64,000 bases of DNA, taken from NCBI GenBank assembly GCA_034769895.1, contig CM068370.1, positions 45,622,344-45,686,343 on the forward strand, read 5' to 3'. The DNA is from Magicicada septendecula. Lineage: Eukaryota > Arthropoda > Insecta > Hemiptera > Cicadidae. The notes beneath the pieces were generated by a model. The model ran no database searches, was not told the origin of the DNA, and saw only the letters and a list, made by a program, of their open reading frames with translations. The position numbers were made by a program, and so were the translations under genes. This document shows, in pieces, positions 1-9,812 of this stretch (position 1 is the first letter of the stretch; each line of letters begins with the position of its first letter).

Positions 1-1
1 A

Positions 2-265
2 AGGAATGACATAATAAGGGAAAGAACAAATAGAAAAGAAACTGTAATAGAAGATATAAAACGTAAACAGCTTTCCTGGTATGGACACCTAATGAGACTG
101 AGTGAAGAAAGAATACCTGTGAGTGTGTTCAAATACAGACCTAGCAACAGAAGGAAAAGAGGCAGACCTAGATTAAAATGGATAGAAGGGATTGAAAGGA
201 GTATGGAAGAAAAGAATCTGAAGAATGAAGATACACAGAATAAGTTGATATGGAAAATGAGATGA
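2..265 (+). pseudogene. LINE reverse-transcriptase C-terminal fragment
   Basis: An open frame runs from the window edge to a TGA at 263-265 (87 residues). It reads as the conserved tail of RTE/Craig-like endonuclease-reverse transcriptases: a WYGHLMRL block near residue 27, then a KRGRPRLKWIEG block near residue 55. In the family this basic tail follows the RT domain and probably contacts RNA. The 5' part lies outside the window or is missing. A short 3' tail and a TA repeat (299-320) follow, as is usual where such LINEs end. The LINE class is well supported; the exact clade is inferred. This is a dead 5'-truncated copy or the end of a longer one. Confidence 0.75.
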
Positions 266-298
266 GGGATGCAGCAGTAGCTGTGGTATCCCCGCCTG

Positions 299-320
299 TA
301 TATATATATATATATATATA
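299..320. repeat. (TA)n microsatellite at LINE 3' end
   Basis: About ten TA repeats immediately follow the LINE fragment. They probably derive from the simple-repeat 3' tail of the LINE. Confidence 0.8.
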
Positions 321-1146
<826 letters not shown>

Positions 1147-1188
1147 ATTGGATTGAACTTTTGAAACTCACTAACTATTTACTTCATG

Positions 1189-1364
1189 ACTATTTCTTTT
1201 ATGAATTTGCTAACTGCTATAATTTTTTATTGTTCGACTAAGCTTTTCGTCATTACTAACATCTTCAGGTCTTAAACCATGAAGATGAAGATGTCAGTAA
1301 TGACGAAAAGCTTAGTCGAACAACAAAAAATTATAGCAGTTAGCAAATTCATAAAAGAAATAGT
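1189..1364. mobile_element. PLE terminal foldback, 78-bp arms
   Basis: Arms 1189-1266 and 1287-1364 are inverted copies with about three mismatches and a 20-bp spacer. Read on the minus strand, the left arm contains a hammerhead-like core: CUGAAGA, a short stem II ending AUGAC, GAAA, then a self-complementary AAGCUU followed by A. The plus-strand arm keeps GAAA but its first box is altered. The same architecture occurs in the larger Penelope-like copies in this window, so this is interpreted as a coding-free PLE end pair. A 13-bp direct repeat (tatttacttcatg, 1176-1188 and 1396-1408) brackets the structure and may be a target duplication. Confidence 0.6.
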
Positions 1365-1504
1365 AAGGATGGCTGCTAATTTAAACAATACGAAGTATTT
1401 ACTTCATGGCTTATTATTTTAGAAATAACTTAATTGTTTAACTTTGAGGCTAGTTTTAATATAAAAGCTTCGACTGCGATGAAGTTACTGCATTGTGTAA
1501 TAGC

Positions 1505-1507
<3 letters not shown>

Positions 1508-1549
<42 letters not shown>
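1508..1549. repeat. (TA)n microsatellite
   Basis: About 20 perfect TA units. Confidence 0.9.
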
Positions 1550-1551
<2 letters not shown>

Positions 1552-1745
1552 GAGAGGACATTATATATAATTTTCATTATATGTAATGAAAATATATGTA
1601 CATGCAAAGAACAAATTTTCTCAATAAATTATAAGCTTAATGAATATCGGAATAGAAGGTCGCACTATAAGCCCAAACAAGCTCTCTTCTATAAGCCAAA
1701 TGGGAAGGAGGGACCCCACGGAAGATTGAAGAAGATAACAACAAT

Positions 1746-1890
1746 GTTTTTTGGTTTAACACATGGGTGTTTTATTCCCTCTTTTTGCCTGTACTACGAT
1801 AAGACATCCTCAGTGGTTAGCTTCATTGTAGTATAAGTAAAACTTCGGGATTTAAGAGAAATACAATAACACATGTTAAACCAAAAACAG
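1746..1890. mobile_element. Degenerate foldback, probable PLE end remnant
   Basis: Arms at about 1746-1775 and 1860-1890 share the inverted sequence ggtttaacacatg plus flanking similarity. On the minus strand the left arm includes CTGAGGA followed by a GTAGTA element, resembling the first half of the hammerhead-like cores nearby; the second box is not preserved. Attribution to PLEs rests on architecture only. Confidence 0.35.
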
Positions 1891-2700
1891 TATTTTTATT
1901 AACAGAAATCACAAAAGTTTATGAGCGAGATTGAAGAAAAGATAGCTTGAACTTGCTGACCCGAGGAGGATGAAACGGTAACATTGGAAGTTTCACTGTA
2001 CTCAGAGCCATTCAGTGAGCGACTCTTGACATTTCCATGTGATTTTGCCAACTGTACGTACACGGGAAGGCTTGCATTTACCAAGCAATGCACAATGCAA
2101 AATCAGCCTCATGTTTATCTGGGGAGGGACATGGCAACATAGTACCGTTACAGGCCATTACTATGGTGACACGAACAAATTCGTGTACACATGCTTTTAC
2201 TCCCACCACATATATCCAATGTCAGAGTCGCCTATTCGATAGCTAAAGTCTAACCTAATGAATAACAGATTCGGGAGATGGAGTGTTATATAACAGGAGT
2301 AATTTTGAGCTCTACAGTTCTTATCAGAGGTGAGAAAAATACACACGACTGATCACTGTAATCACTTGATTTAATATTTTTTCAGGGTCTCAAAAGTGAA
2401 ACTAAAAAATCTGAGAAAAATAATTCTTGTAATCACTTAATGGGTTGTACCACCAAACCTGTGAATTTTATTTTAAAAAATTAATTTTACAAGTGCAATC
2501 TTTCTGGTGACTCTTTAACATTGACTCCAATGACATTTAAATAATAGTTACAAAAATTACACTATACTTTTAAATGTCTCCAAAAGACATTTTTACAATA
2601 CTGTGTACGAATTACACAGTGTCAAACTATATACAGAGACGAGACATTCTACCCTAATACCCTCAATTGTTCCACGTATCTCGTAAAGGTAAAAATATAA

Positions 2701-2808
<108 letters not shown>

Positions 2809-3163
2809 AACTGAATAATTTTCAAAATGTCCCCTAAATATCATGTTGGAATAATATTTATTTACTTCAATTACTTATTTTTTTTTTGCGTACCGTATCA
2901 CTTATTATATGATATATAATTACCTTAATATCCACTTTAGCGATACAAAGTTTCGTCAATGATGACGCGTTTCGGGACTAAGTCCCATCCTCAGATACAC
3001 TTAATTAATAAACTAAAACATTAAAATCGTGAGCATGATACTGGTCAAGTCAAAAATAAAATAAAATAAGTTACAAATCGCATGTAATAAGTTTTACTAA
3101 CCACGGCCGGAGCTCCCGCATGCGTTCACCCACAACCGCGATCGTCACGCGACTGGTCAAAGA

Positions 3164-3780
3164 TTAAGACAAACTGATTGCAGTGTCGAACAGGTAATTT
3201 GACGCAAAATTTATCTGGTCATTTAATAAGCTGTTTTTGGTGTTACTATCTTTTAAAGCTTTATAAATTTCAAATTCCTCCAGACTATCCATCCGTCTAC
3301 CCTTTTTACAAAAGTGCAACGCTGTTAAATTTTCTTCGAAGCTCGTATATTTATGCCCGCTTGATATTAAATGTTGTGCAAAGTTGGACTTAGTATTACT
3401 TGGCTTAGGAATATGTTCTAAAAATCTTTTATAAAAACATCTGCCAGATTGACCGATATAGAACGCATCACAATCATCACATTTTATTTTATATGCACCA
3501 CATTTCTTTTTTAATGGTAATTTGTTTTTGTTTTTGAAATAATTTCCTAAATTATTATTTGTTTTAAATGACAAAATATAGTTATTATCTTTGAGAACGG
3601 GTCTTAAAATATTTGGCATAATACCTGTGAAATTAGCCGAAAGATATTTATAATTTTTGTTACTTGCTTTTATACAGTTTGAATTTTTATTTTCTAAACG
3701 TTTCCTATGCCTATTTATTATTTTGTCAACTATTGTAGATTTATACCCGTTATTTATTGCTATTTGTTTGATAGTGCTAA
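3164..3780 (-). pseudogene. Second, inverted copy of the PLE GIY-YIG region
   Basis: Mirror copy of the coding end at 3801-4417. The 151 C-terminal residues are identical to the plus-strand copy, including YIGQ, the cysteine cluster and the distal Glu block. It starts at the palindrome centre, ends with the same terminal residues and is followed by the same tail. It lacks the RT domain and promoter and is a dead 5'-truncated half. Confidence 0.85.
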
Positions 3781-4417
3781 GGAGGACTACTTAAATGAGG
3801 TTAGCACTATCAAACAAATAGCAATAAATAACGGGTATAAATCTACAATAGTTGACAAAATAATAAATAGGCATAGGAAACGTTTAGAAAATAAAAATTC
3901 AAACTGTATAAAAGCAAGTAACAAAAATTATAAATATCTTTCGGCTAATTTCACAGGTATTATGCCAAATATTTTAAGACCCGTTCTCAAAGATAATAAC
4001 TATATTTTATCATTTAAAACAAATAATAATTTAGGAAATTATTTCAAAAACAAAAACAAATTACCATTAAAAAAGAAATGTGGTGCATATAAAATAAAAT
4101 GTGATGATTGTGATGCGTTCTATATCGGTCAATCTGGCAGATGTTTTTATAAAAGATTTTTAGAACATATTCCTAAGCCAAGTAATACTAAGTCCAACTT
4201 TGCACAACATTTAATATCAAGCGGGCATAAATATACGAGCTTCGAAGAAAATTTAACAGCGTTGCACTTTTGTAAAAAGGGTAGACGGATGGATAGTCTG
4301 GAGGAATTTGAAATTTATAAAGCTTTAAAAGATAGTAACACCAAAAACAGTTTATTAAATGACCAGATAAATTTTGCGTCAAATTACCTGTTCGACACTG
4401 CAATCAGTTTGTCTTAA
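3779..4417 (+). pseudogene. PLE C-terminal region with GIY-YIG endonuclease
   Basis: The frame begins with KEDYLNEVSTIKQIA, the conserved segment just after the PLE reverse-transcriptase fingers and thumb. It ends with TAA after DTAISLS. Roughly residues 95-190 form the GIY-YIG nuclease: cysteines in a C-x6-C-x2-C arrangement, a YIGQ motif, a conserved Arg (SGRCFYKR), His (FLEH) and the distal Glu region (SLEEFEIYK). In PLEs this nuclease nicks the target for reverse transcription. The RT core itself is absent, so the copy is not autonomous. The apparent extension upstream of 3779 is merely read-through into the opposite arm. Confidence 0.85.
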
Positions 4418-4586
4418 TCTTTGACCAGTCGCGTGACGATCGCGGTTGTGGGTGAACGCATGCGGGAGCTCCGGCCGTGGTTAGTAAAACTTATTACATG
4501 CGATTTGTAACTTATTTTATTTTATTTTTGACTTGACCAGTATCATGCTCACGATTTTAATGTTTTAGTTTATTAATTAAGTGTAT

Positions 4587-4618
4587 CTGAGGATGGGACT
4601 TAGTCCCGAAACGCGTCA
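4587..4618 (+). ncRNA. Hammerhead-like core in PLE tail
   Basis: CTGAGGA (4587-4593) is followed by a hairpin pairing GGGAC with GTCCC (4594-4607), then GAAA (4608-4611) and a self-complementary ACGCGT closing at a C. This matches box 1, stem II, box 2 and the minimal stem III of type-I hammerheads known in PLEs. Flanking stem I is weak (two or three pairs), so activity is doubtful. The mirror copy lies at 2963-2994 on the minus strand. Confidence 0.5.
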
Positions 4619-5340
4619 TCATTGACGAAAGTTTGTATCGCTAAAGTGGATATTAAGGTAATTATATATCATTTATTTACTTTCTGTGTACTTCTACGCT
4701 CCGATTTCAAATTTTCTCATTGAAACTACTATTTTCATTTATATATTTTAGGTGTTAAAACACACACATTTATGGACATACAAATGTATTACAATTAACA
4801 TTAAAGCAAGGTTACAATACAGACAAGAGCCACTCAACTTGTAGGTTATTTCAATTGTCATAACAGCCTTCAAAGTAAATCTTCATTTGTTTAAACAAAT
4901 TATTTTAAAATCTCAAAATTGATGAATGTTAAATTTTTACTGTAAGTGCTCAAGAGGTACGTCTTTACAAGAGGTAATAGATTTAGATATAGGCTTATTA
5001 ATTAATGCTCACGTGGCTTTCAGCAACATTTGACCAGTACATTATACTGGCATGGTACATATATTATTTAAGGCAATTGCAAGCAAAATTACTACTTATT
5101 CCATTTACACATAGCTTCACAAATTTTATTTTGCTTAAAGAACATTGCAATTTAATTATTTACTTGGATTTTGTTGTCCATAATGTGTCCGTTGATTAAA
5201 TAAATATAAGAATATCACTACCGACTCGGAACACAGTCTTTTATTGGTAAAAACATAAAAGTTTTACCTTATAGCCTGAACCAGTTTTTCCTTATTATAT
5301 TTCACAAAATATAAAATTTGAACGCAGACACATATTCAGT

Positions 5341-5989
5341 ATATACAGAAAACCCACTACAACTGACACGCTAATACACAATTCCTCCAATCACCGAATA
5401 CAACACAAACTAGCTGCCTTCAGAACTACGATACACAGACTAAACATCCCACTAGATGAAAAAGACTACAAAGACGAACTAAACACAATAAAATATCTAG
5501 CAGAATCCAACGGATTCAACCGAACAATAGTCAATAAACTCCAGCACAAAACAAACAACAAATTCATAACACTAACATACATCAATAACCACACTTAAAA
5601 AATATCCCACAAATTTAAAAAACCACGATAGAGAATCGTATACAAAACTCCAAACAAAACAGAACACACACTATCAAAACACACACACACAAAGAACAAT
5701 TTGATCTACCTGGTGTTAACAAACTAAATTGCTCAGATTGCAACAAATTCTATATACGCCAGACAGGATGTTGCTTCAAACAAAGATTGAACACACAAAG
5801 ACACTACACTCCACTACCGAATCCACGTTTGCAAACCACCTCATTGAACCAAACCACCTCATTGAAGCAAACCACACATACACAAACACTGACAACAACA
5901 TGGATATTCTACACGTACACACAAAAGGCCGAAAACTAGACACTCTTGAACAATTGGAAATATACAAACACACAAAAACGACATCCTAA
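5341..5989 (+). pseudogene. Decayed PLE reverse transcriptase end plus GIY-YIG
   Basis: Starting at 5341 the frame reads YRKPTTTDTLIHNSSNH, the RT thumb-side motif of PLEs, then a KDYKDELNTIKYLAESNG segment. Stops and frame shifts follow. A GIY-YIG piece is visible in another frame near 5720-5790 (LNCSDCNKFYIRQTG, where the usual YIG is YIR). The last 86 residues include LDTLEQLEIYKHTK with the distal Glu. The copy is clearly broken. The relative at 25156-25429 retains the last part in one frame. Confidence 0.75.
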
Positions 5990-6109
5990 ACAAAGAGACA
6001 CAATTCAAATCACACATATTATTCAAACATATCACACCCCACACACACAACATCGATCCTTCAAGTCAGCGCCGTCCCCAAGAACAAGATGGACAGTGCT
6101 CCCAGTTGC

Positions 6110-6152
6110 AGTCTCTGACAAAGCTTATAATAACTGAAAACTGGTTCAGGCT
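6110..6152 (+). ncRNA. Hammerhead-like motif, box 1 altered
   Basis: Layout: AGTCT (stem I 5' strand), CTGACAA, the AGCTTATAATAACT stem II region, GAAA, ACTGGTTC (A-A-C pairing G-U-U with a two-base loop, cleavage after C) and AGGCT (stem I 3' strand). Position 8 of the core is A instead of the catalytic G, so it should be inactive. The copy at 59060 has the intact box. Confidence 0.6.
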
Positions 6153-6241
6153 ATACAGTAAAACGTTTATATTTTTACCAATAAAAAACTTTGTGTTCTG
6201 AGTTGGTAGTTATATACTTATACTTAGTTAATTATTTACTT

Positions 6242-6698
6242 TAAATATTACACAAAATAATTTTCTAATAAAGTTTAATGTGTGTACTAGTAAGTTTACA
6301 TTGTGCATGGAAATGTGTATGTTTACTAATTTTGTAATGTAAAGTGACAAAATTCTATGGCTTAATTTATTCTAATTTCAACTAAACAGTCTTGTTTTTT
6401 CAAATATTTATTACAAACCATTACGTAAAGCAATTTCACAAGAAACTAACTAATCTTACTTGAAGAATACATCTAATATATTATCATAATTTTCAAGGAA
6501 AGCTATTATCTAGTTTTGGAGACAAAGTGCAAAAACTGAAATCTAATCAATGACAAAGGTGGTTCTTCCAGCTACTGTACACTGAAAATATAACTACTTT
6601 CATGTTCTTTAAACATGTCTTAAAAAATGTTTATTTTGATCAGTACACAGTGAATCTTTGTAAATACGTGTGAACACCTAAAACAACGTATGCACGAG

Positions 6699-6756
<58 letters not shown>

Positions 6757-6998
6757 GCACGCACGCACGCACAGTGTTGAAGGTCATTATCAGAATTTTG
6801 GATCTTAATGTAATACCTTTTACCTATCTACATGTACATACGCAAAGCAAAACAAAGTAATAAAAGATAACTTTAAAACTCCAAACTTAACCAACCTGCA
6901 AAACCAAAACGAATGATTTAAGTATGAATTTAATCATTTTCCTTTGCCACACAGTTTTATTAAAAACTGAAATTTACTGTTTACCTAAAAGTATTTCC
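6242..6998. other. No gene recognised; CA repeat inside
   Basis: AT-rich sequence containing a (CA)n microsatellite at 6701-6754 and a short GCAC run just after it. No coding signal was seen. Confidence 0.5.
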
Positions 6999-7120
6999 TC
7001 ACAGCAGATTTTGTAAATGAAAGTGCTCATCACAAACAGTAAAAAAGTTTGGTTTTCCAGTACCATCAGAAAATATCTTGTATGTTTTATATTCAGAACA
7101 CATTTTCAGGAAACTCACGT
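6999..7120 (-). CDS. Possible terminal exon of an unidentified gene
   Basis: On the minus strand a strong polypyrimidine tract and AAG acceptor (just above 7120) precede an open frame of about 39 codons ending at TGA 6999-7001. It includes YKIFSDGTGKPNF and CDEHFHLQNLL, which looks protein-like but was not recognised. The frame also stays open upstream to 7241 without a splice. A GTAAAC donor-like site follows at about 6987. It could be a chance frame or a fragment of an unknown repeat. Confidence 0.22.
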
Positions 7121-7509
7121 CTTGGAAAAACAAAAAATAAGGGACAACTGAACTGAATTGTCTAACACCTTTGATGAGTTTTATTTTTAGCTCAAATGCC
7201 ACAATTTTGTGTAAAGATGACATTATTATATTAGCATTCACGAATGAACCAATGTTGAATTTAAAAGCTTTCTTAACTTAAACTCAAACTAAACTGTCAC
7301 AGTTTGACACAATTCATCCACCAATGCAAAGTCAACTGAATTTACAATTTATTTTGCACATAAATTCCTGCGATTTTGCCCTATAAATAACAACTATATT
7401 TTTTTTTGTTAACATATGTTTCTTTATTTTCCTAAGTGGGAAGTTATTTGTCTATTCCATGACATGTATCCTTGTGACTTGAATGAGACTTGGCCACAAT
7501 GTCCTAACT

Positions 7510-7922
7510 CAGGGGTGGATCCAGCAAACAGTTTTGGGGGAGGAAAGTGTTGACTTTGGGATGTATTTTGAAAAGTTAGACATGATAGTAAACGAGTGAA
7601 GATAAAATACAGTTTGTTATTATCAACGTAACAGATTTATTACTGTATAAGAATTCATTCACATTTGTGTTTGTTAGTACAGTGTTCTTTTAATAACATT
7701 TACATACAGTTTAAAATATACACTACTCGTTTAAGTTATCTATTAAAGAAAAATTAAGGTGCAGTTACAATTTAAAGTAATTTTACCATAAAACCGTGAA
7801 CTTACATACTGTGACATGATTTAAAAATCATATTCACAATCATAAAACGACAAAACTTTCCTGTAAGTGACCATCTGGGGAGGGACATTTCTCCCAATTC
7901 CCCCTCCATGGATCCGCGCCTG
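7510..7922. mobile_element. hAT-type MITE
   Basis: The left end CAGGGGTGGATCCA and the inverted right end TGGATCCGCGCCTG match the common arthropod hAT terminus with a GGATCC core. The flanks repeat cctaact (7503-7509 and 7923-7929; one more shared C gives 8 bp). No transposase is inside. The element is about 413 bp and non-autonomous. Confidence 0.7.
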
Positions 7923-8052
7923 CCTAACTCCACTCAATTTATTATTTGTTGTAACAGTGACACAATTATTGTTAAGTATATTATTGTATATTATTAAGTG
8001 TATTGTTTTATTTTTGTATGCCGTTATCTTATAAGATAAAGTTAAAAAAAAG

Positions 8053-8430
8053 GTGATGGTGTCTTGTTTGGAATATGCTCCCATACAGGGCAGAAGCTTG
8101 GGACATTGAGGAAAGAAGAGGAGACGATCTTAAGCTTACAGGCTTTCAAGATGTGGACATGGAGCAGGATAGAAAATATTTCCTAGAAAGAAAAAGTGAT
8201 GAACGAGGAGCAGAGGAGGTGCTTGGAAGAGAAATTGGTTGGGACACTGTATGCGACAAACACATGGTAATTTGATTACACAAACACTGGAGCTGGAAGA
8301 GGGGACGCATGAGAAACCAAATGATGGACAATATATGGATGCCATATCAAGAAATGTAGCGCCTTGCCCAGGATAGAAAAGCATGGAGGGCAGAGCTTAT
8401 TGGTTACAAACGGGTATGATCTTAAGGGAT
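8053..8430 (+). pseudogene. Old decayed LINE C-terminal fragment
   Basis: Translated in shifting frames, the region recalls the tail of endonuclease-RT LINEs: a LLYRAEAWDIEERRGDDL start, a SDERGAEEVLGREIGWDT helix region, an HMVI block and a terminal MDAISRNVAPCPG...SMEGRAY piece. Several frameshifts and stops interrupt it, which is why only fragments are open. Function in life would be RNA binding next to the RT domain. Confidence 0.5.
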
Positions 8431-8613
8431 CAGTTTGTGTTGAGCCTCAATCAAACCACTGAAGATGCCACACGGTAGAATGGACATAGGGTCATAAGAA
8501 AAAATAGGAAAAAGTGTTACACAAAAAAAAAAAAATTAGTTGTTATTAAGGAATTTTTCTGGTGAAGGGTTTTTTGCGGATTGGTCAAAAAATATAACAC
8601 AAATTTTAACTTA

Positions 8614-8660
8614 TTTGTGTCGACGTTTTGACAATGTTTATTGTCATCATCAGGACAATT
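8614..8660 (-). ncRNA. Hammerhead-like motif, left arm
   Basis: Minus strand: a stem I strand ending UGUC, an intact CUGAUGA box (8647-8653), stem II GACAAU/AUUGUC with an AAAC loop, and AAAA in place of GAAA (8626-8629). A minimal ACGU stem III, a cleavage-site C and stem I GACA follow. The changed G in box 2 should reduce or abolish activity. Confidence 0.55.
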
Positions 8661-8748
8661 AATTGTTGCTGGCGCCAAACGCACAGTTAGTAAAAAAGAG
8701 GAAAGAAGTTATGTATAAAAAAAAAGTTGTGTGTTTGGCATCAGCAAC

Positions 8749-8795
8749 AATTGTCCTGATGGTAACAATAAACACTGTTGAAACGTAGACACAAA
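8749..8795 (+). ncRNA. Hammerhead-like motif, right arm
   Basis: Plus strand: stem I ending TGTC, CTGATGG (8756-8762, last A changed to G), a stem II region with an AATAAAC loop, intact GAAA (8780-8783), ACGT then A at the cleavage position, and stem I GACA. It complements the left copy: each arm has one imperfect box. Confidence 0.55.
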
Positions 8796-9351
8796 TAACT
8801 TAAAATCTGTGTTATATTTTTTTGACCGATCCTCACAAACCCTTCACTAGAAAAATTCATTGATTGACGGTCACTACGAACTTAAGGAGTTGTTATTGAA
8901 AATTTATTTGTTAATTGGGCACAGTTCTTCTCTTTATCAAACCCGTTTTGAGTTGAACAATTGTTAGATAACAGAACAACTGAACAACTGTTAACACCCA
9001 TTGCATATTTTGGACCAAATTCAAAATGTTTGTTAGTTATTTGCAAAAAAATTTCTTTGTATACTGTAATTAATTACATACACTGTGGAAAGTATTCTAC
9101 ATAGGTATATAGATATCTACTGAAATGTACACAAACTTAAAGCTATGACTAAATTATTTGTCATTTAGGCATTGTGGTTACATGTTTCTAACTAAAAAAA
9201 AAAATGGTCACTACTCATGACATTTCTTGGTTAACTCTAACCATCATGCTAATGATGAACTTTTCTTACACCTTCAAAAAAATAGAATTTATTAATTTGA
9301 TTCTAATAATAAATGTATTTTATTCAAAATAGTGAGCAAGTTCTGGAGTTC

Positions 9352-9368
9352 GGGGGGGGGGGGGGGGG
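9352..9368. repeat. G17 homopolymer
   Basis: Seventeen consecutive G in otherwise AT-rich DNA. It could form a G-quadruplex on the plus strand. Length in raw sequence may be imprecise. Confidence 0.85.
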
Positions 9369-9812
9369 TACTTACTGGTAACAATATTGTTATTATTTTT
9401 TAATACAAGAATATTATAGTTTCACAAGTGTTCTGACCTGTGATTCACAAGAATTCGTCCTGTACTTTTTAACAGGTTCTCAAGATACAGGACTAGCTAT
9501 TGTGAAAGGTACACAAGGTTTCAATTATAAACACTTGATAAATAAAATAATTATTTTTTAATCACATGTGTGTGTGTGTACACATGCACACATGCCCGTA
9601 CATATGCTATCCTATCACAAGGAAGAATAATAACAATGTTAATAGTTGCATCGTAAAGTACAGAAAGCACTAGTGATAATGTGCGTCAGACAATAACAAA
9701 TATATATAGTGGTTATCTTTACAAGTAATTTACGTGACATGAATCAGATGTCCATGTACACGCACACACACAAATAATTAAGTGCAGATATAATATATTA
9801 AATTTTAATATA

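Larger units (their letters stand above)
2868..4672. mobile_element. Palindromic Penelope-like element
   Basis: Left arm 2909-3780 is the inverted copy of right arm 3801-4672. Each is 872 bp, only a few substitutions were seen, and the spacer is 20 bp (3781-3800). Both arms carry the same 5'-truncated PLE coding end and 3' tail, so this is a head-to-head inverted dimer. The 12-bp direct repeat atttatttactt at 2856-2867 and 4671-4682 is a plausible target duplication, though low in complexity. Inverted arrangements of PLE ends are known for the family. The near identity of the arms suggests recent formation or arm-to-arm conversion. Confidence 0.85.
5166..6227 (+). mobile_element. Penelope-like element with inverted tail arm
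   Basis: The 5' end (5166-5299) is an inverted copy of the 3' tail (6126-6227), including the conserved stretches gactcgg and attggtaaaaac. Between them lies a decayed PLE open frame. The direct repeat ttaattatttactt occurs at 5152-5165 and 6228-6241 and is a likely target duplication, although some of it overlaps element sequence. The same tail recurs at 25430-25580 and 59065-59215. The inverted arm starts inside the stem II loop of the hammerhead motif. Confidence 0.75.
8548..8887. mobile_element. PLE foldback with two hammerhead motifs
   Basis: Arms of about 130-140 bp (left about 8551-8686, right about 8735-8872) are imperfect inverted copies around a short spacer. There is no coding capacity. 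The direct repeat agttgttatt at 8538-8547 and 8888-8897 brackets the unit and is probably the target duplication. Each arm carries a hammerhead-like motif pointing outward. Confidence 0.65.
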
